Origin: an uncultured Collinsella sp.
GTDB taxonomy: Bacteria; Actinomycetota; Coriobacteriia; Coriobacteriales; Coriobacteriaceae
Length of the DNA stretch: 38,307 nt
Assembly (NCBI GenBank): GCA_900545615.1
Contig: UQZM01000015.1
Location: 1-38,307 of the forward strand
Direction: 5' to 3'
Below are positions 23,903-31,575 of the stretch, in pieces. A program made the translations under genes and the position numbers. The notes below the pieces were generated by a model. It made no database searches. It saw nothing but the letters and a program-made list of their open reading frames with translations, and was not told where the DNA came from. The stretch's first letter is position 1; each line of letters starts with the position of its first letter.

Positions 23903-24952
23903 CTAGCGAACAACGTGGACGGCAGGACCGCCTGGCACCGGCTCGCACACGCGACCGACGACGGCGGCAATACGTCCTTCGGCATGCAGACGGTGCGCAA
24001 GCTCATCCACATCGGCAGCAGGCGCCGCGATGAGCAAGCCGCCCGAGGTCTGCGGATCGTACAGCGCATCCAACATACCCGGCTCCAGGTCCTCGTCGGC
24101 AGCCACACGCGGGCCAAAGAAGTCCTGGTTGCGGTAGGAGCCCGCGGGGATAATGCCCAGACGCGCCATATCGAGCACCTGGTCAAAGAGCGGCACCGCT
24201 CCCGACGCAAGCTCGACCTGCACGCCCGAACCCTCGGCCATCTCGCACGCATGCCCAATCAGGCCAAAGCCCGTAATGTCGGTGCAGCCGTGAAGTTCGA
24301 GCCCCTCGGCCAGACGAATCGGCGCCTCGTTGAGGGTGCGCATCGAATCGAACATCGGGCTGGCGTCATCCTGTTCGATGAGCTCGCCCTTAATGGCCGT
24401 GGTGATGATGCCCGAGCCGATCGCCTTGGTCAGCAGCAGAACATCGCCCACGTGTGCGCCGCTGTTAGCGAGCATGCGATCGAGCGGCACAAAACCGCTC
24501 ACGGACAGGCCGTACTTGGGCTCGTCGTCGTTGATGGTGTGGCCGCCCGCGATGGTGCAGCCGGCCTCGACGCACTTATCGGCGCCGCCCGCCAGAATCT
24601 GACCGGCAACCTCGACGCCCAGGCAACTGGGTATGCAGAGCAAGTTCATGGCATGGCTCGGCCGCCCGCCCATGGCGTAGATGTCCGACAGTGAGTTTGC
24701 CGCGGCAATCTGGCCAAACAGAAACGGGTCGTCGACCATCGGTGGGAAGAAGTCGATGGACTGCACGAGTCCCAGGTTCTCCCCTACGCGAAAGACGCTC
24801 GCATCGTCGGAGGTATCGAACCCCACGAGCAAGTTGTCGTTATGCACATTGGGTAAATCGCCCAGGACCTGGGCGAGGGCTCCGGGAGCCAACTTAGCGG
24901 CTCAACCGCTCGCGGCCGTCATAGACGTGAGCTTAATCTGATCGTCAGCCAT
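23903..24952 (-). CDS. selD: Selenide, water dikinase; selenoprotein with in-frame UGA (Sec17)
   Basis: Predicted 349-aa enzyme making selenophosphate from selenide and ATP, the donor for SelA. The gene must be read through a TGA at 24902-24904. From the ATG at 24952 (AGGAGG 5 nt upstream) the product starts MADDQIKLTSMTAASG-U-AAK, so Sec falls at residue 17 and Lys at 20, the positions of the catalytic Cys17 and Lys20 of E. coli SelD. The rest, from LPNVHNDNLLVGFDTSDDA to the C-terminal glycine-rich ATP region (DPQTSGGLL), is continuous. Hairpins that could serve as SECIS follow the UGA. Annotation from the first codon after UGA would lose the catalytic residue. Since SelD is needed to make Sec, its own synthesis depends on its activity. 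Confidence 0.93.
24859..24901 (-). promoter_or_regulatory. selD: Putative bacterial SECIS element in selD
   Basis: Starting 26 nt after the UGA, CGCCCAG-GTC-CTGGGCG forms a 7-bp stem whose apex carries GU, about 33 nt from the UGA. A nearer hairpin GGCTC-CCG-GAGCC (24878-24890) has its loop about 17 nt from the UGA. Bacterial SECIS loops usually lie roughly 16-37 nt after UGA, so either or both may be used. Confidence 0.6.
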
Positions 24953-25022
24953 CGATACCTCCTCTCATCGGGCAATCATTTTCTCCCAGTATACGCATGA
25001 ATGCGAGCCTACGGCGGATGCA

Positions 25023-25787
25023 TTAATTGAGCGCCTGTGCGCGAATCGCCGCACCGATGGCACCGGCAAAGCGAGCCTGGGGCGAGGTGGTCACCGGCGA
25101 CCCCAGTAGCTCGCCCAACCGTTCAACGACATAGGCGTTTTCGCACAGGCCGCCGGTCAGATAGTACGGGGCGCCCGCGGCCTGCCCGGCCATGGTCGCC
25201 ACGCGCGAAACCACGCTGTCGATCACGCCACGCGCAATGTTCTCGCGCGGCTCGCCGCGACCGATCAGGCTGATGACCTCGCTTTCGGCAAACACCGTGC
25301 ACATGCTGCTGATCTTGGTGGGCTCGCCGGAACGCGCCAGGTCGGCCATCTGCTGCTGGGAAATGCCTAGGCGGTCGGCCATGATCTCCAAAAAGCGCCC
25401 CGTGCCGGCGGCGCACTTGTCGTTCATGGCGAACTTGGCCACGCGACCGCCCTTGAGCTGGATGACCTTGGTGTCCTGGCCGCCCACGTCAATCACCGTG
25501 CCGTGATCGCCAAACAGACGCACGGCACCGGTGCCGTGGCAGGTAATCTCGGTCACGACCTTATGCGCATAGGGCACGGCGACACGACCGTAGCCGGTCG
25601 CGACCACGCGAACATCGTCGCCCGTCACGTCATAACCCGCCGCTGCCAGTGCCTCGCGCAACCGCTCGGAAGCATCGACCGAGGAGAACCCGGTTGGCTG
25701 CACGCACGTCCACGCCACCGAACCATCCCCATCGACCACAGCGGCCTTAGCCGCCGTAGACCCGATATCGATCCCGATCCCTATCAT
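25023..25787 (-). CDS. ATP-dependent activase of 2-hydroxyacyl-CoA dehydratase / double-cubane reductase (HgdC type)
   Basis: Predicted 254-aa homodimeric ATPase of the ASKHA fold with a [4Fe-4S] cluster between subunits. It delivers low-potential electrons to partner reductases by ATP hydrolysis. The phosphate motif DIGSTAAKAA starts at residue 8, and a second motif is DVGGQDTK. The two cluster cysteines are readable in NDKCAAGTGRFLE and SSMCTVFAESEV. GGGAGAG precedes the ATG at 25787. Its electron acceptors are almost certainly the two HgdB-like proteins encoded directly upstream; selD follows 70 nt downstream. Confidence 0.9.
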   Translation of the reverse strand: MIGIGIDIGSTAAKAAVVDGDGSVAWTCVQPTGFSSVDASERLREALAAAGYDVTGDDVRVVATGYGRVAVPYAHKVVTEITCHGTGAVRLFGDHGTVIDVGGQDTKVIQLKGGRVAKFAMNDKCAAGTGRFLEIMADRLGISQQQMADLARSGEPTKISSMCTVFAESEVISLIGRGEPRENIARGVIDSVVSRVATMAGQAAGAPYYLTGGLCENAYVVERLGELLGSPVTTSPQARFAGAIGAAIRAQALN

Positions 25788-25839
25788 GGCTCTCTCCCAA
25801 TCTAAACATCAAAGACAGCGGCGCGTTCAGGCGCCTTAG

Positions 25840-25948
25840 CTCTAGGTTTCTCAGGTGCCGGAGATTGCCCCGAAAGAGGAGCGCAGCGTACTTTGGGTAC
25901 GCAAGCGACGGTTTGAGGGCCAAGATCCGGTGCCTGAGGAAGCTAGAG
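25840..25948 (-). ncRNA. Long structured hairpin after hgdB-like gene 1 (copy A)
   Basis: Inverted arms CTCTAGGTTTCTCAGGTGCC and, at the other end, GGTGCCTGAGGAAGCTAGAG, enclose a conserved interior with AAAGAGGAG, CGTAC-TTTGG-GTACG and CAAGCGACGGTTTGA. The same interior recurs at 27144-27245. The outer stem reaches over the reductase stop codon (25943-25945). No U-run follows, so it is not a plain terminator. It fills the spacer before the activase gene. Confidence 0.6.
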
Positions 25949-27106
25949 GGTTTCGATGAAGGCGGCGATGCGGGTCTCGATCTGGCCCATGTCGCCGTTG
26001 CTGTAGTCGGTCTCGATCTTCATATACGGAATACCCGCACCCTCGACAGCCTCCTGCATGCGCGCACTCTCCACGTTAAAGGTGTGGCACGCCTGGAGCA
26101 CGCTCTCCACTACGCCATCGACGTGATACTTCTCGCACATGGCCAGCGTGTTCTGCATACGACCGTCGTTGGGCGTCATGACCGAGCAGTTAATGTCCAG
26201 GTAGCGATCGGCGATAGCGCGCAGAATATCGGGAGCCTCCGGGTCGATCATCATGGCCGCCGTGCGCTCGCCCGAGCAGTCGTCCATGCACACGACCACG
26301 CCGCCGTTGGACTCGATGGCGCGGCCGATTTTGTTGATCACGCCGCCCACCGGGCAGCCGGTGATCAGAATGCGCTTGGCATCCGCCGCAACCGGGCGCT
26401 CGCCCGCGTCGTAGACCTCGCGCAGCTTGACAACCTTTTGCTCCAGCTGCTGCGTATAGGCCTCGATATCAAAGCTGAACGTACCGGCAAACATGGTGCT
26501 CATCAGGTCGACGCCGCTCATGGCCGCCGGCTGATTGGCCTGCAGCGCAAACATGTCGAGCTGGGCCGCACGCAAGCGGTTGCGGCGGCGCACAGCGGCG
26601 CGCAGGTCATCGTCGGTAATCGTGATGCCGTAGAAGACCTCGAGCTCCTCCTTGAGCAGGCGGCACTCCTCGTACCAGCCCTCGCGCTCGTAGGCGCGGT
26701 CGCGACCCTGAGGAAGATGCAGAATGTGCGTGCGCTTGAGCTCGTTGAGCAGCTCGTACATCTTCTTCTTGCCGTCGCAGGTGGTCTCGCCGATGATCAT
26801 GTCGCTAAAGTACGTAAACGGGCACTTTTGCGAATAAGCAAAACCGTACGTCGACTTGATGAGCGGACACAAATTTGCCGGCAGCACCTTCTCGGCCTCG
26901 GGAATCACCTCGTCGGACGTACCGCACAGAGCCACGCTCGAGGCGCCCGCGGCATCGATAATCTCGAGCGGCGTATAGCTGCACAAAAAGCCGACCAGGC
27001 GATTACCCGCCTGCTTATAATCCTTGACGCGAATAAACGCCGCCTTGCGCTGCTCGTTGAACTCCTCAAACGTGCGCGGCAACGGCTGCTCAATATTTTC
27101 CGACAT
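25943..27106 (-). CDS. Double-cubane-cluster reductase / 2-hydroxyacyl-CoA dehydratase subunit-like protein 1
   Basis: Predicted 387-aa cytosolic iron-sulfur protein of the HgdB/FldB/YjiM superfamily. Conserved cysteines lie in FLCSYTP, NLCPLIKS, QKCPFTYF and ETTCDGKKK, with more in DDCSGERT and QACHTFN; this pattern fits proteins with a double-cubane [8Fe-9S] cluster. The ATG at 27106 follows AAGGAG by 6 nt; the longer open frame upstream crosses the hairpin element and is rejected. It has a paralogue immediately upstream and an activase downstream. Single-subunit form and lack of a CoA-transferase gene nearby argue for a double-cubane reductase rather than a two-subunit hydroxyacyl-CoA dehydratase. 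Substrate unknown. Confidence 0.82.
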   Translation of the reverse strand: MSENIEQPLPRTFEEFNEQRKAAFIRVKDYKQAGNRLVGFLCSYTPLEIIDAAGASSVALCGTSDEVIPEAEKVLPANLCPLIKSTYGFAYSQKCPFTYFSDMIIGETTCDGKKKMYELLNELKRTHILHLPQGRDRAYEREGWYEECRLLKEELEVFYGITITDDDLRAAVRRRNRLRAAQLDMFALQANQPAAMSGVDLMSTMFAGTFSFDIEAYTQQLEQKVVKLREVYDAGERPVAADAKRILITGCPVGGVINKIGRAIESNGGVVVCMDDCSGERTAAMMIDPEAPDILRAIADRYLDINCSVMTPNDGRMQNTLAMCEKYHVDGVVESVLQACHTFNVESARMQEAVEGAGIPYMKIETDYSNGDMGQIETRIAAFIETL

Positions 27107-27143
27107 ATAACTCCTTAACAAACCTTTTAACCAACCAAGGAGA

Positions 27144-27245
27144 CGGCTTTCCCAGGTGCCCGAGGTTGCCGTGAAAGAGGAGTCGCCGCGTACTTTGGTA
27201 CGCAAGCGACGGTTTGAACGGCAAGATCGGGTGCCTGGGAAGCCG
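27144..27245 (-). ncRNA. Long structured hairpin after hgdB-like gene 2 (copy B)
   Basis: Arms CGGCTTTCCCAGGTGCCCGA and TCGGGTGCCTGGGAAGCCG pair almost perfectly. Next come TTGCCGT/ACGGCAA and an apical GTACTTTGGTAC. Compared with copy A the outer stem differs at paired positions in a compensating way (CTCAGG/CCTGAG versus CCCAGG/CCTGGG; GCCGGA/TCCGGT versus GCCCGA/TCGGGT), so pairing is conserved rather than sequence. It lies 18 nt after the stop of reductase 2. Confidence 0.65.
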
Positions 27246-27262
27246 CCGGGACGGATATAGCC

Positions 27263-28546
27263 CTAAATGGTTTCCAAGAAAGCCTCAATCCTGGTTTGCA
27301 GTTGGCCTGCATCCTCGCCGGCGTAGTCGGTCGTGATGTGCATAAACGGAATGCCTGCCTCCTCGGCGGCCTTCTCCACGGCAAACGACTCCATCTCATA
27401 GAGCGTGCAGAACTGCAGGGCCACGTCGACGATGCCGTCGGCATGCAGGTCCTTGGCCATCTGGACAATGTCCTTCATACGCTGGTCGTTGGGCGTAAAG
27501 ACGGCGCAGTTGATTTTAAAGTAGCGCTCGGCGATGGCGTCGAGCATCTCGTCGACCGTCTCACCGGACTCGTCGACCAGGTCCTTGTAGTAGCGCGAGC
27601 CCGTGCAGGACTCCTCGCCTACCACAACGCCGCCGGCCTTCTCGATAAGGTTGAACAGTTTCCAGTTGGGCACGGCCATGGGCGTACCGGTGTACAGGAT
27701 GCGCTTGGTGCCCTTGGGCGCCACGCCCTCGCCAGCCTCAACGCGCTGCTCGCACTCAGCCGCCATATCGTTAATGGCTCCGGTCAGACGCGGCGTGTCA
27801 TCCATAAAGGCGGCCTGAACGGTCAGCAGGCTGTCGAGACCGCTGATGGGCGCCGGATCGGCAGCGCGGGTCGCAGCCAGACGCTGCAGGGCGCGACGCT
27901 TCTCGTTGACGGCGTGGGTGGCAGCCTTCAGGCGCTCGGGCGTAATCTTGACGCCGCACTCGTCCTCGATCTTGGCCGCGAGCTTCTTGACCTCGGCCTT
28001 CCAGGTCACGAGCGTCGACTCGTCGTGCACGTTGGGGATATCCATGACGTACATGTTCTTTTGCGTGGCAAAGAACTCGTAGGCCTTCTTCTTGCCATCG
28101 CAGGTGTTCTCGCCCACCACCAGGTCGCTCGACTCAATGTAGGGGCAGACCTCGCCCAGCTTAAAGCCGGCAAAGCTCTTAATGAGCGGACAGGTGTTGC
28201 GCGGCAGATGCTCCTCGACCTTGTCGGTCGCCCAGTCGGCACCCGAGCACAGGCCCACAGGAATGCCGTCACAGGCAAGTACGATCTCCTCGGGCACGTA
28301 GACGCAGAACGAACCGACGATCTTGGTGGCCTCGCCGGCCTCCTTCTTGTCGAGCATCTCCTTAATACGGCCACTGTGGATGTTGGTGGCGACAAAATCC
28401 AGGTAGGACGTGGACTTGGGGCGATTGTTCTGCGTCAGGAACATATCGCCGTACATCTGGCCCACAGCGCCCAGCAGCATGTCGTGATCGGCAAGATTCA
28501 TGCCGAGGCTCTCCCACATCGGATGGAAATCGAATTCTTCAGCCAT
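27263..28546 (-). CDS. Double-cubane-cluster reductase / 2-hydroxyacyl-CoA dehydratase subunit-like protein 2
   Basis: Predicted 427-aa paralogue of the next gene, with the same landmarks: SFCVYVPEE, NTCPLIKS, EVCPYIES, ENTCDGKKK, EESCTGSRYY and QFCTLYEMES. It has about 40 extra N-terminal residues compared with protein 1. The ATG at 28546 follows GAGGGGAACC. It is the first gene of the likely operon. A leader of ~230 nt or more carries a possible small ORF and a hairpin. Two different double-cubane-type subunits sharing one activase could be two reductases, or a heterodimer resembling HgdA-HgdB. The alternative is a true dehydratase of a 2-hydroxyacyl-CoA. No substrate can be assigned. Confidence 0.82.
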   Translation of the reverse strand: MAEEFDFHPMWESLGMNLADHDMLLGAVGQMYGDMFLTQNNRPKSTSYLDFVATNIHSGRIKEMLDKKEAGEATKIVGSFCVYVPEEIVLACDGIPVGLCSGADWATDKVEEHLPRNTCPLIKSFAGFKLGEVCPYIESSDLVVGENTCDGKKKAYEFFATQKNMYVMDIPNVHDESTLVTWKAEVKKLAAKIEDECGVKITPERLKAATHAVNEKRRALQRLAATRAADPAPISGLDSLLTVQAAFMDDTPRLTGAINDMAAECEQRVEAGEGVAPKGTKRILYTGTPMAVPNWKLFNLIEKAGGVVVGEESCTGSRYYKDLVDESGETVDEMLDAIAERYFKINCAVFTPNDQRMKDIVQMAKDLHADGIVDVALQFCTLYEMESFAVEKAAEEAGIPFMHITTDYAGEDAGQLQTRIEAFLETI

Positions 28547-28705
28547 GACGGTTCCCCTCTCGAACCAAATACGGATAACTACGGTATTGCTGCACGGTGG
28601 GCGGCGAAAACCCAGCCGTGCCTAAACCCGGAATTTTGGGGAACCTGCTTTGCAGCTGATTATTTAGTTGTGCGTCGTCTCTCCCGGAGCCGTGAACATA
28701 CCTGC

Positions 28706-28774
28706 TCATATGCGGCTCCGAGCCATATACAGGGCGCGCGCCGCAACGCGACGCGAATATGTCTTCTGCGGCAT
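28706..28774 (-). CDS. Possible 22-aa leader ORF upstream of the reductase operon
   Basis: ATG with AAAGGAGGG about 6 nt before it, an excellent ribosome site. It encodes MPQKTYSRRVAARALYMARS plus two more residues (RI) before TGA. The product is basic and of no recognised family. The CTCGGAGCCG/CGGCTCCGGG hairpin overlaps its 3' end, as in leader-peptide control, but there is no codon run that names an amino acid and no clear terminator after it. It may be chance. Confidence 0.3.
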   Translation of the reverse strand: MPQKTYSRRVAARALYMARSRI

Positions 28775-28880
28775 CAGCGCGCCCTCCTTTTCTCGTCGAA
28801 GGTAACTATATCAACGGTTGTCGTCCAGACGAACACCGCCGACATGCGTACGACAGCGTCGGGATGCGAGCGTCTCACTA

Positions 28881-28900
28881 TCTGATAATTAATTATCAGA
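28881..28900. promoter_or_regulatory. 20-bp perfect palindrome, putative operator
   Basis: TCTGATAATTAATTATCAGA is fully self-complementary and AT-rich in a GC-rich setting. The TGATAAT...ATTATCA halves resemble Fur/PerR-family boxes, but with a 2-nt instead of 1-nt centre. It lies upstream of the reductase operon and downstream of modC. Confidence 0.6.
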
Positions 28901-28954
28901 ATGATAAGGTTTAGTCATGTAGAAATCGGCGAACGGCGAAGTGAAAACAAAGCA

Positions 28955-28975
28955 GTCGAGGACTACCTCCTCGAC
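28955..28975 (-). terminator. Terminator-like hairpin after modC
   Basis: GTCGAGGA / TCCTCGAC on the minus strand with a short loop, followed by TGCTTTGTTTT. It lies about 15 nt after the modC stop. Confidence 0.55.
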
Positions 28976-28990
28976 CGCATCGCACCCGCA

Positions 28991-30061
28991 TTATCGGCAA
29001 ACGAGATGAATCCTGCTTGCATCAAAATGCATGCGCAGAGTCTCACCCGCCTGCGGCAGCTCTTCCACGGGTACACTCACCTTATTCACCTTCCACTGCA
29101 GACGCGTGGGCGCATCGGCCCGCGGCACATCCAACAGCACCAGGCGTTCAAAACGCGAATCGCTCACGCGCGCCACGTGCAGGTCGTAGCTGTTGCGGCC
29201 CCGCTCGGCACGGTTGTCCACATGGAAGTAGCTCGCACGAATGCCCAGGTACGCCACGTTATTGGGAACCTCACGGCCCACGTTGAAGGTCATGCCCCAG
29301 TCCAGGGCTTCAACTTCCTGAAGCCCGATCTTGCGCGCGCGGCTCGTATTCTTGCAGCCCGTCAGGCGCAGCGCAGCCAAGGTTTGCGGCCGGCGAACCA
29401 CGTCCTCGATGGAGCCAATCTCCTCAACATGCCCGTCGTGCATCACGCAGATGCGCTGACACAGGCGGCACGCTTCGTCGATGTCGTGGCTCACATAGAG
29501 CACGGTACGGTTGCAGACGTCGAACAGGTCGAGCATGTTTTGCTCAAGCGCGCTCTTGAGATACGCATCGAGTGCGCTCATGGGCTCGTCGAACATAAAA
29601 ATGCCCGGGTGCGCCGCCACCATACGGGCAAGCGCCACGCGTTGCTGCTGCCCGCCCGAGAGTCGCGCGGGGTAGCGATCGACAAAATCGGCCAGACCGA
29701 AAATGCCCAGATAGCGCTCGGCGAGCTTTTTGCGCGCGGCGGCGTCGCCAGCATCCTTTACACCGGCGCATACGTTATCGGCCACCGTCATGTTGGGAAA
29801 CAGCTGATAGTTTTGGAACAGCAGGGCGCATTTGCGCTCCTGGGGCGACAGGTTGATGCCCGCCGCCGAGTCAAAAAAGGTCACGCCGTTGACGACGATC
29901 TTGCCCTCGTCGGGTGTCTCCACGCCGGCAATGCAGCGCAGCGTACAGCTCTTGCCACAACCCGAGGCGCCAAGCAGTGCCACGCGCTCCTCGCCGGCCT
30001 CGAGCTGCATGTCGAGCATAAACCCGGGATAGTGCTTTTTGATATCCAGAACGAGCGACAT
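28991..30061 (-). CDS. modC: Molybdate ABC transporter ATP-binding protein
   Basis: Predicted cytoplasmic ATPase (356 aa) powering molybdate or tungstate import. Walker A is GASGCGKS near residue 31, the signature LSGGQQQR, Walker B IFMFDEP and the H-loop SHDIDEA. The ~130 C-terminal residues form a regulatory extension in the position of the TOBE/MOP domain, but I do not see a clear MOP motif. It starts 3 nt after the modB stop, with GGGAGG inside modB as ribosome site. Its linkage to modA, mogA and moeA makes molybdate the likely substrate. Confidence 0.9.
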   Translation of the reverse strand: MSLVLDIKKHYPGFMLDMQLEAGEERVALLGASGCGKSCTLRCIAGVETPDEGKIVVNGVTFFDSAAGINLSPQERKCALLFQNYQLFPNMTVADNVCAGVKDAGDAAARKKLAERYLGIFGLADFVDRYPARLSGGQQQRVALARMVAAHPGIFMFDEPMSALDAYLKSALEQNMLDLFDVCNRTVLYVSHDIDEACRLCQRICVMHDGHVEEIGSIEDVVRRPQTLAALRLTGCKNTSRARKIGLQEVEALDWGMTFNVGREVPNNVAYLGIRASYFHVDNRAERGRNSYDLHVARVSDSRFERLVLLDVPRADAPTRLQWKVNKVSVPVEELPQAGETLRMHFDASRIHLVCR

Positions 30062-30064
30062 GGC

Positions 30065-31507
30065 CTATCGACCTCCCTGTAATGCGGCATCATCGCGCAT
30101 GAGCTCGGCCAGTGCCTCGCGATCGATACGCAAGGCATCGCCGCCGACTGGGTCGAGCGAATCGGTCTGGCCGCCCAGCTGCTTGACCTGCTTGCGCTCC
30201 GCACGGGAAAGACCCCGCTCGCGGTATTTTTGCGAATGAGCGGTGTACATGTTGATGAACAGGATGACTAGGAAACTAAACGCGATCACGACGACGACCC
30301 AAAAGAGGGCCACCGACGTGTTGCCGCCCATCCACTCAAAGTAGATGGCGATGGGGATGGTCTGCGTAATGCCGGCGTAGTTGCCCGCAAAGAACAGGGT
30401 GCAGCCAAACTCGCCCATGGCACGCGCGAAGGCGAGCACCGTGCCGGCGGCGATGGAGGGCCAGCCGAGCGGCATCATAAGCTTGGTGAAGATGCGACGC
30501 TCGGACCAGCCCAGCGTGCGCGCCGCATCGAGCATCTGCGTGTCGAGGCTCTCGAAGGCTCCGAGCGCCGTACGGTAGACCAGGGGAAACGACACCACGA
30601 CGGCCGAAATGACCGCCGCGGGCCAGGTAAAGACGATCGAGACGCCGTGCGCGATGAGCCACTGGCCCACCCCGGTCGAGCGGCCAAACAGCATGAGGAG
30701 CAGAAAGCCGCAGACCGTGGGCGGCAGCACCATGGGGATGGTAAAGACCGAGTCGAGCAGACCCTTGATGCGACTCGAGGTACCCATAGTCTTCCACGCG
30801 GCGAACAGGCCCAGCGCAAAGGAGATCAACAGGGCAAGGCCGCTCGTTTTTACGGACACCCAAAACGGTCGATAGTCGATGTCGCCCAAAAAGGAGGCCA
30901 GAGAGGTCAAGGGGCCCTGCTCATCCCGCAACACGACAGACGATGCCTCCACCATTTGAGCGCTATCAAGCCAACGCGCGCCGCCCTTGGCATCACCCGA
31001 GGCTGACGCAATCACCACATAGCGGTCCCCATCCGCACCGCGCTCGTCAAAGCCATAGGTATACCCACCGGCATCAAACGTTGTTTCCGCCGTGACATAC
31101 CAAGGAAGATCCACGTCCCCTAGCTGCGCACCTCCCATGCAGTTTGCGCTGTCGAGCTTACAGACGAGGGCTTTGAGACCCGATACGCACTCGTTATCCT
31201 GCGGATCCAATCCATACTTCTCGACCGCCTTGGGCGATATCCACACCACAACGCGATCGGCAGCAGGCGCCACTACAAGGTCCACGTCCTCGTCAACGGG
31301 AAACCGGTAGCCCTCAGGCTGGCCCTCCATGGCACGAGCGGTCCCCTTGGCCAACCGCTCAAAACCCTCGATCCCATAGGAAAGCCCATGGGCGGTCGCA
31401 GTAACCTGGGCCCCGTCCTCAGCGTCCCCAGCAAACGCAAATCCCGGCACCCAGCAAAGCACGAAGGTCAAAGCACAGGCGACAAGCACGCGGAATCTAT
31501 TAAGCAC
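30065..31507 (-). CDS. modB: Molybdate ABC transporter permease with extracytoplasmic N-terminal domain
   Basis: Predicted 480-aa membrane protein, about twice the usual ~225-aa ModB. Residues 1-26 are a signal peptide or anchor (VLVACALTFVLCWVPGFAFA). Residues 27 to ~212 form a soluble extracytoplasmic domain with no family I recognise. From about 215 a normal ModB/CysU-type permease follows, with the EAA loop LDAARTLGWSERRIFTKLMMP and MGEFG. The C-terminus has a charged cytoplasmic tail of about 50 residues. GTG at 31507 is the start by its GGAG at 6 nt; upstream codons are non-homologous. The extra domain may interact with ModA or sense ligand. modA lies just upstream, modC 3 nt downstream. 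Confidence 0.88.
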   Translation of the reverse strand: MLNRFRVLVACALTFVLCWVPGFAFAGDAEDGAQVTATAHGLSYGIEGFERLAKGTARAMEGQPEGYRFPVDEDVDLVVAPAADRVVVWISPKAVEKYGLDPQDNECVSGLKALVCKLDSANCMGGAQLGDVDLPWYVTAETTFDAGGYTYGFDERGADGDRYVVIASASGDAKGGARWLDSAQMVEASSVVLRDEQGPLTSLASFLGDIDYRPFWVSVKTSGLALLISFALGLFAAWKTMGTSSRIKGLLDSVFTIPMVLPPTVCGFLLLMLFGRSTGVGQWLIAHGVSIVFTWPAAVISAVVVSFPLVYRTALGAFESLDTQMLDAARTLGWSERRIFTKLMMPLGWPSIAAGTVLAFARAMGEFGCTLFFAGNYAGITQTIPIAIYFEWMGGNTSVALFWVVVVIAFSFLVILFINMYTAHSQKYRERGLSRAERKQVKQLGGQTDSLDPVGGDALRIDREALAELMRDDAALQGGR

Positions 31508-31575
31508 GAAAAGCTCCAAGCGAATACAAGGACGGAGTGAAACACAAAACGATGGAATTATCGCGCCAAGCCGCA

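Larger units (their letters stand above)
28547..28990. other. 444-bp intergenic leader region upstream of the reductase operon
   Basis: Between reductase gene 2 and modC. On the minus strand it holds a 20-bp perfect palindrome (28881-28900), a possible -10 TATAGT near 28810, a well-placed ribosome site with a 22-codon ORF (28706-28774), and a hairpin CTCGGAGCCG/CGGCTCCGGG over that ORF's end (about 28682-28725). The modC terminator is at 28955-28975. No conserved gene is recognised. Confidence 0.5.

Noticed and set aside
23903..24892. selD starting at the TTG just after the UGA
   Set aside because: That start has no ribosome site and would lack the catalytic residue and lysine 20; the upstream ATG with AGGAGG fits the family.
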